From positions 186,001-250,000 of the forward strand of contig NZ_JBBDYL010000045.1 in NCBI RefSeq assembly GCF_040901545.1: a stretch of 64,000 nucleotides of DNA, written 5' to 3'. The notes under the pieces were generated by a model, which saw only the letters and a list, made by a program, of their open reading frames with translations, was not told where the DNA came from and ran no database searches. Made by a program: the position numbers and the translations under genes. The stretch comes from Sulfuricaulis sp040901545 (GTDB lineage Bacteria > Pseudomonadota > Gammaproteobacteria > Acidiferrobacterales > Sulfurifustaceae). Within the stretch, counting starts at the first letter, position 1, and the number at the start of each line of letters is the position of its first letter. This document shows, piece after piece, positions 62,003 through 64,000 of the stretch.

Positions 62003-62998
62003 ATGAGCATGACAGCACAAATCGCACGGCAGCGCCTGAGCGCGCTGGTGCAGCCGGGTGTCGACGGCAAATCGAAGCTGGTGGCTATCATTCGCAGCAT
62101 TTCGCCGCCGTTGCTCGGCGTCATTGGTTTTCTCATCCTCTGGCACGTCGGGGCGAGCGGTGTCCAGACGTCGCTCGGCGCGCTTCCGGGCCCGGCGGGC
62201 GTTTGGGAACAGGCCGGCAACCTGTACCAGGAGGGTCTTGCGGAACGTGAACGCGAGGCCGCATTCAACAAACGCCAGGAGGCGCGCAGGACGGAATTCC
62301 TGGCGCAAAATCCCGGACAGGCATTCAAACCGCTGCCTTACACCGGCAAACCGACCTACCTCGACCAGGTCTTCACCAGCCTCTACACGGTGTTTGCCGG
62401 ATTCACGATAGCAACGCTCGTCGCCGTGCCGCTGGGGATATTCTGCGGCTTGAGCCGGACGGTGCAATCGGCGCTCAACCCGCTGATCCAGATTTTCCGG
62501 CCGGTGTCGCCACTGGCCTGGCTGCCGATCGTCACGCTCGTGGTCAGCGCCGTTTACGTCAGCGCCGATCCCCTGTTCCAGAAATCCTTCGTCATCTCGG
62601 CGATCACCGTGACGCTGTGCTCGCTGTGGCCCACGCTGATCAACACCGCGGTGGGTGTGGCGTCGATCGACAAGGACTTGCTCAATGTTTCCAAGGTGCT
62701 GCGGCTGTCAACGAGCACCCAGGTGATGAAAATCGTCATTCCTTCATCGCTCAAACTGATCTTCACGGGCATGCGGCTGTCGCTCGGCGTCGGCTGGATG
62801 GTGCTGATCGCCGCCGAAATGCTGGCCCAGAACCCGGGTCTCGGAAAATTCGTCTGGGACGAATTCCAGAACGGCAGTTCGCAGTCGCTGGGACGCATCA
62901 TGGTGGCCGTTTTCACCATCGGCTTCGTCGGTTTCCTGCTCGACCGGATCATGCAAACGCTGCAGCAACTGGCCAGCTTTGGTCAGCGTTCAACCTAG
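62003..62998 (+). CDS. nrtB: Nitrate ABC transporter permease
   Basis: 331-aa inner-membrane permease. A hydrophobic span near residue 35 (PPLLGVIGFLILWHV), a charged periplasmic-looking insertion (~70-105, Glu/Arg/Gln-rich) and then the binding-protein-dependent transport fold with about five more spans. The EAA-like loop is SKVLRLSTSTQVMKIVIPSSLK. The start ATG at 62003 is six bases after GAGG; the GTG at 61997 abuts it too closely. It lies 31 bp after nrtA. Confidence 0.9.
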   Translation: MSMTAQIARQRLSALVQPGVDGKSKLVAIIRSISPPLLGVIGFLILWHVGASGVQTSLGALPGPAGVWEQAGNLYQEGLAEREREAAFNKRQEARRTEFLAQNPGQAFKPLPYTGKPTYLDQVFTSLYTVFAGFTIATLVAVPLGIFCGLSRTVQSALNPLIQIFRPVSPLAWLPIVTLVVSAVYVSADPLFQKSFVISAITVTLCSLWPTLINTAVGVASIDKDLLNVSKVLRLSTSTQVMKIVIPSSLKLIFTGMRLSLGVGWMVLIAAEMLAQNPGLGKFVWDEFQNGSSQSLGRIMVAVFTIGFVGFLLDRIMQTLQQLASFGQRST

Positions 62999-63022
62999 CG
63001 CGAATAGAGAGGACTTCGATTT

Positions 63023-64000
63023 GTCTACACCGCAACTCAAGATCATGGACAACGCCGCGATCGCCACCCCGCCCGCCGCCGCGACCATCTGTTTGGACCT
63101 CAAAGGTATAAGCAAGTCCTACGGGACGGGCGCACAGCGCACCGAGGTATTAAAGGACATCAACCTACAGATCAAAGAGGGCGAATTCGTCGCCATCGTC
63201 GGCTTCTCCGGCAGCGGCAAGACGACGTTGGTTTCACTCATGGCGGGCCTGTTGCAGGCCGATGAAGGCGAGGTGCTTCGCAACGGCAAACCCATTGACG
63301 GGCCGGGACCGGACCGCGGCGTGGTGTTCCAGAGCTATTCGCTGATGCCGTGGATGAACGTGCGCCAGAACGTCGCGCTCGCGGTCGATCAGGTGTTCAA
63401 AAACGCCCCTAGGGCGGAGCGCCGGGCGCGGGTCGAGAAATACGTGCAGATGGTGAATCTTAGCCCCGCCATGGACAAGCGCCCGGCCGAGCTTTCCGGC
63501 GGCATGCGTCAACGGGTATCGGTCGCGCGCGCGCTGGCGGCGTCGCCGGACATTTTGCTGCTCGACGAACCTCTGAGTGCCTTGGATGCGCTCACCCGCG
63601 CCAAGCTGCAGGACGAGATCATCCGCATCTGGAGCCAGGAGCAGAAAACCGTCGTGCTCATTACCAACGACGTGGATGAAGGCATCGTCATGGCGGACCG
63701 CATCATCCCGCTGAGACCGGGACCGAATGCGACGCTGGGACCGGAGTTCCCCGTTACCTTACCGCGTCCGCGCGACCGCACGGCGATCAATCATTCACCG
63801 GAATTCAAGCGTATTCGCCGCGAGGTGACCCAGTATCTGATGCAGGTCGGCTCCGAACGAATTTCCACGGTGCGGGATAAGGTTATCAGCCTGCCTGCGG
63901 TTTTGCCCAACACGTCCCGTGAGCATCAGGAGGCCAAGGGCCAAAAGCAACGCAACATAGCCACTCCGAATCTGGAACGCTACGTCGAGTTTTCGCAGGT
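63023..64000 (+). CDS. Nitrate ABC transporter ATP-binding protein, 3'-partial
   Basis: ATPase of the NrtC/NrtD type, open to the window end (326 codons seen). Walker A GFSGSGKTTL, Q-loop VVFQSYSLMPWM, signature LSGGMRQRVSVARAL, Walker B ILLLDEPLSALD. The switch region reads VLITNDVDEG, with Asn where most ABC ATPases have His. After the ATPase domain (~residue 265) the chain continues at least 60 residues (SERISTVRDKVISLPA...), so a C-terminal extension exists. Start is TTG at 63023 with GAGGAC upstream; an ATG at 63047 is an alternative. No stop is reached. Confidence 0.9.

Noticed and set aside
1..64000. CRISPR arrays, prophage structural genes, rRNA, insertion sequences with transposase
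   Set aside because: None seen: no regularly spaced repeats of 25-40 bp, no capsid or portal proteins, no transposase or integrase ORF on either strand.

Overview
The window looks like a gammaproteobacterial chromosome segment. The evidence is the order PBP1A / pilMNOPQ-aroK-aroB-dgt-gltB-gltD-hemE, argS followed by a SPOR protein, UbiK, ComM, type IV pilus genes and a TorF porin-glnK-amt operon. GC is high and codon use is fairly uniform except around 17.6-20.2 kb, which is visibly AT-richer. The species cannot be named from the sequence; an environmental, respiring, nitrate-assimilating bacterium fits.

Layout. 1-5160: 2-oxoglutarate dehydrogenase complex (sucA 5'-truncated by the window edge, sucB, lpdA). 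5161-5506: tRNA-Arg(CCG) on the minus strand, with a second copy of its 3' end 189 bp away and a cluster of palindromes between. 5762-8260: membrane-anchored cytochrome c, comM, ubiK. 8316-11128: a sigma54/NtrC-type promoter driving TorF porin, glnK and amt. 11128-15825: DUF945 protein, CDGSH protein, and divergent speE and speA (polyamine synthesis).

15826-20146 is the most unusual region. The 3' end of speA occurs three times: the genuine end at 15825, a second 372-bp copy at 17276-17647 (about 90% identical, no indels) and a third 97-bp copy at 18760-18856 (about 84% identical to the second). Between copies 1 and 2 lies a PQQ-type sugar dehydrogenase gene. Between copies 2 and 3 lies a two-gene operon of a Panacea/DUF4065 (SocA-like) antitoxin-type protein and an unrecognised 153-aa partner. 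Just after copy 3 lies an AIPR (abortive phage infection) family gene. This reads as serial insertion at the 3' end of a protein-coding gene, with defence-type cargo.

20290-26472: accessory genes (HhH DNA glycosylase, a 31-aa membrane peptide gene, several exported proteins, an outer-membrane transporter-like protein, and a cytochrome c with a perfect FNR box upstream). 27080-30045: tripartite tricarboxylate transporter. 30204-35978: SPOR protein, argS, a conserved hypothetical and mrcA. 36238-52117: pilMNOPQ, aroK, aroB, dgt, gltBD and hemE. 52467-55824: two paralogous GGDEF proteins in tandem and a YfaZ-like outer-membrane protein. 55887-59353: an aldolase/dehydrogenase fusion, a MAPEG protein and a possible secreted metallopeptidase.

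59535-64000: a nitrate uptake operon with two layers of control visible in the DNA. A consensus sigma54 promoter has NtrC-like sites at the same distances as in the glnK operon. Between the ANTAR regulator gene (nasT-like) and the transporter genes lies a leader with hexaloop hairpins and a competing intrinsic terminator. The glnK-amt operon, gltBD and the nitrate operon together form a coherent nitrogen-assimilation set.
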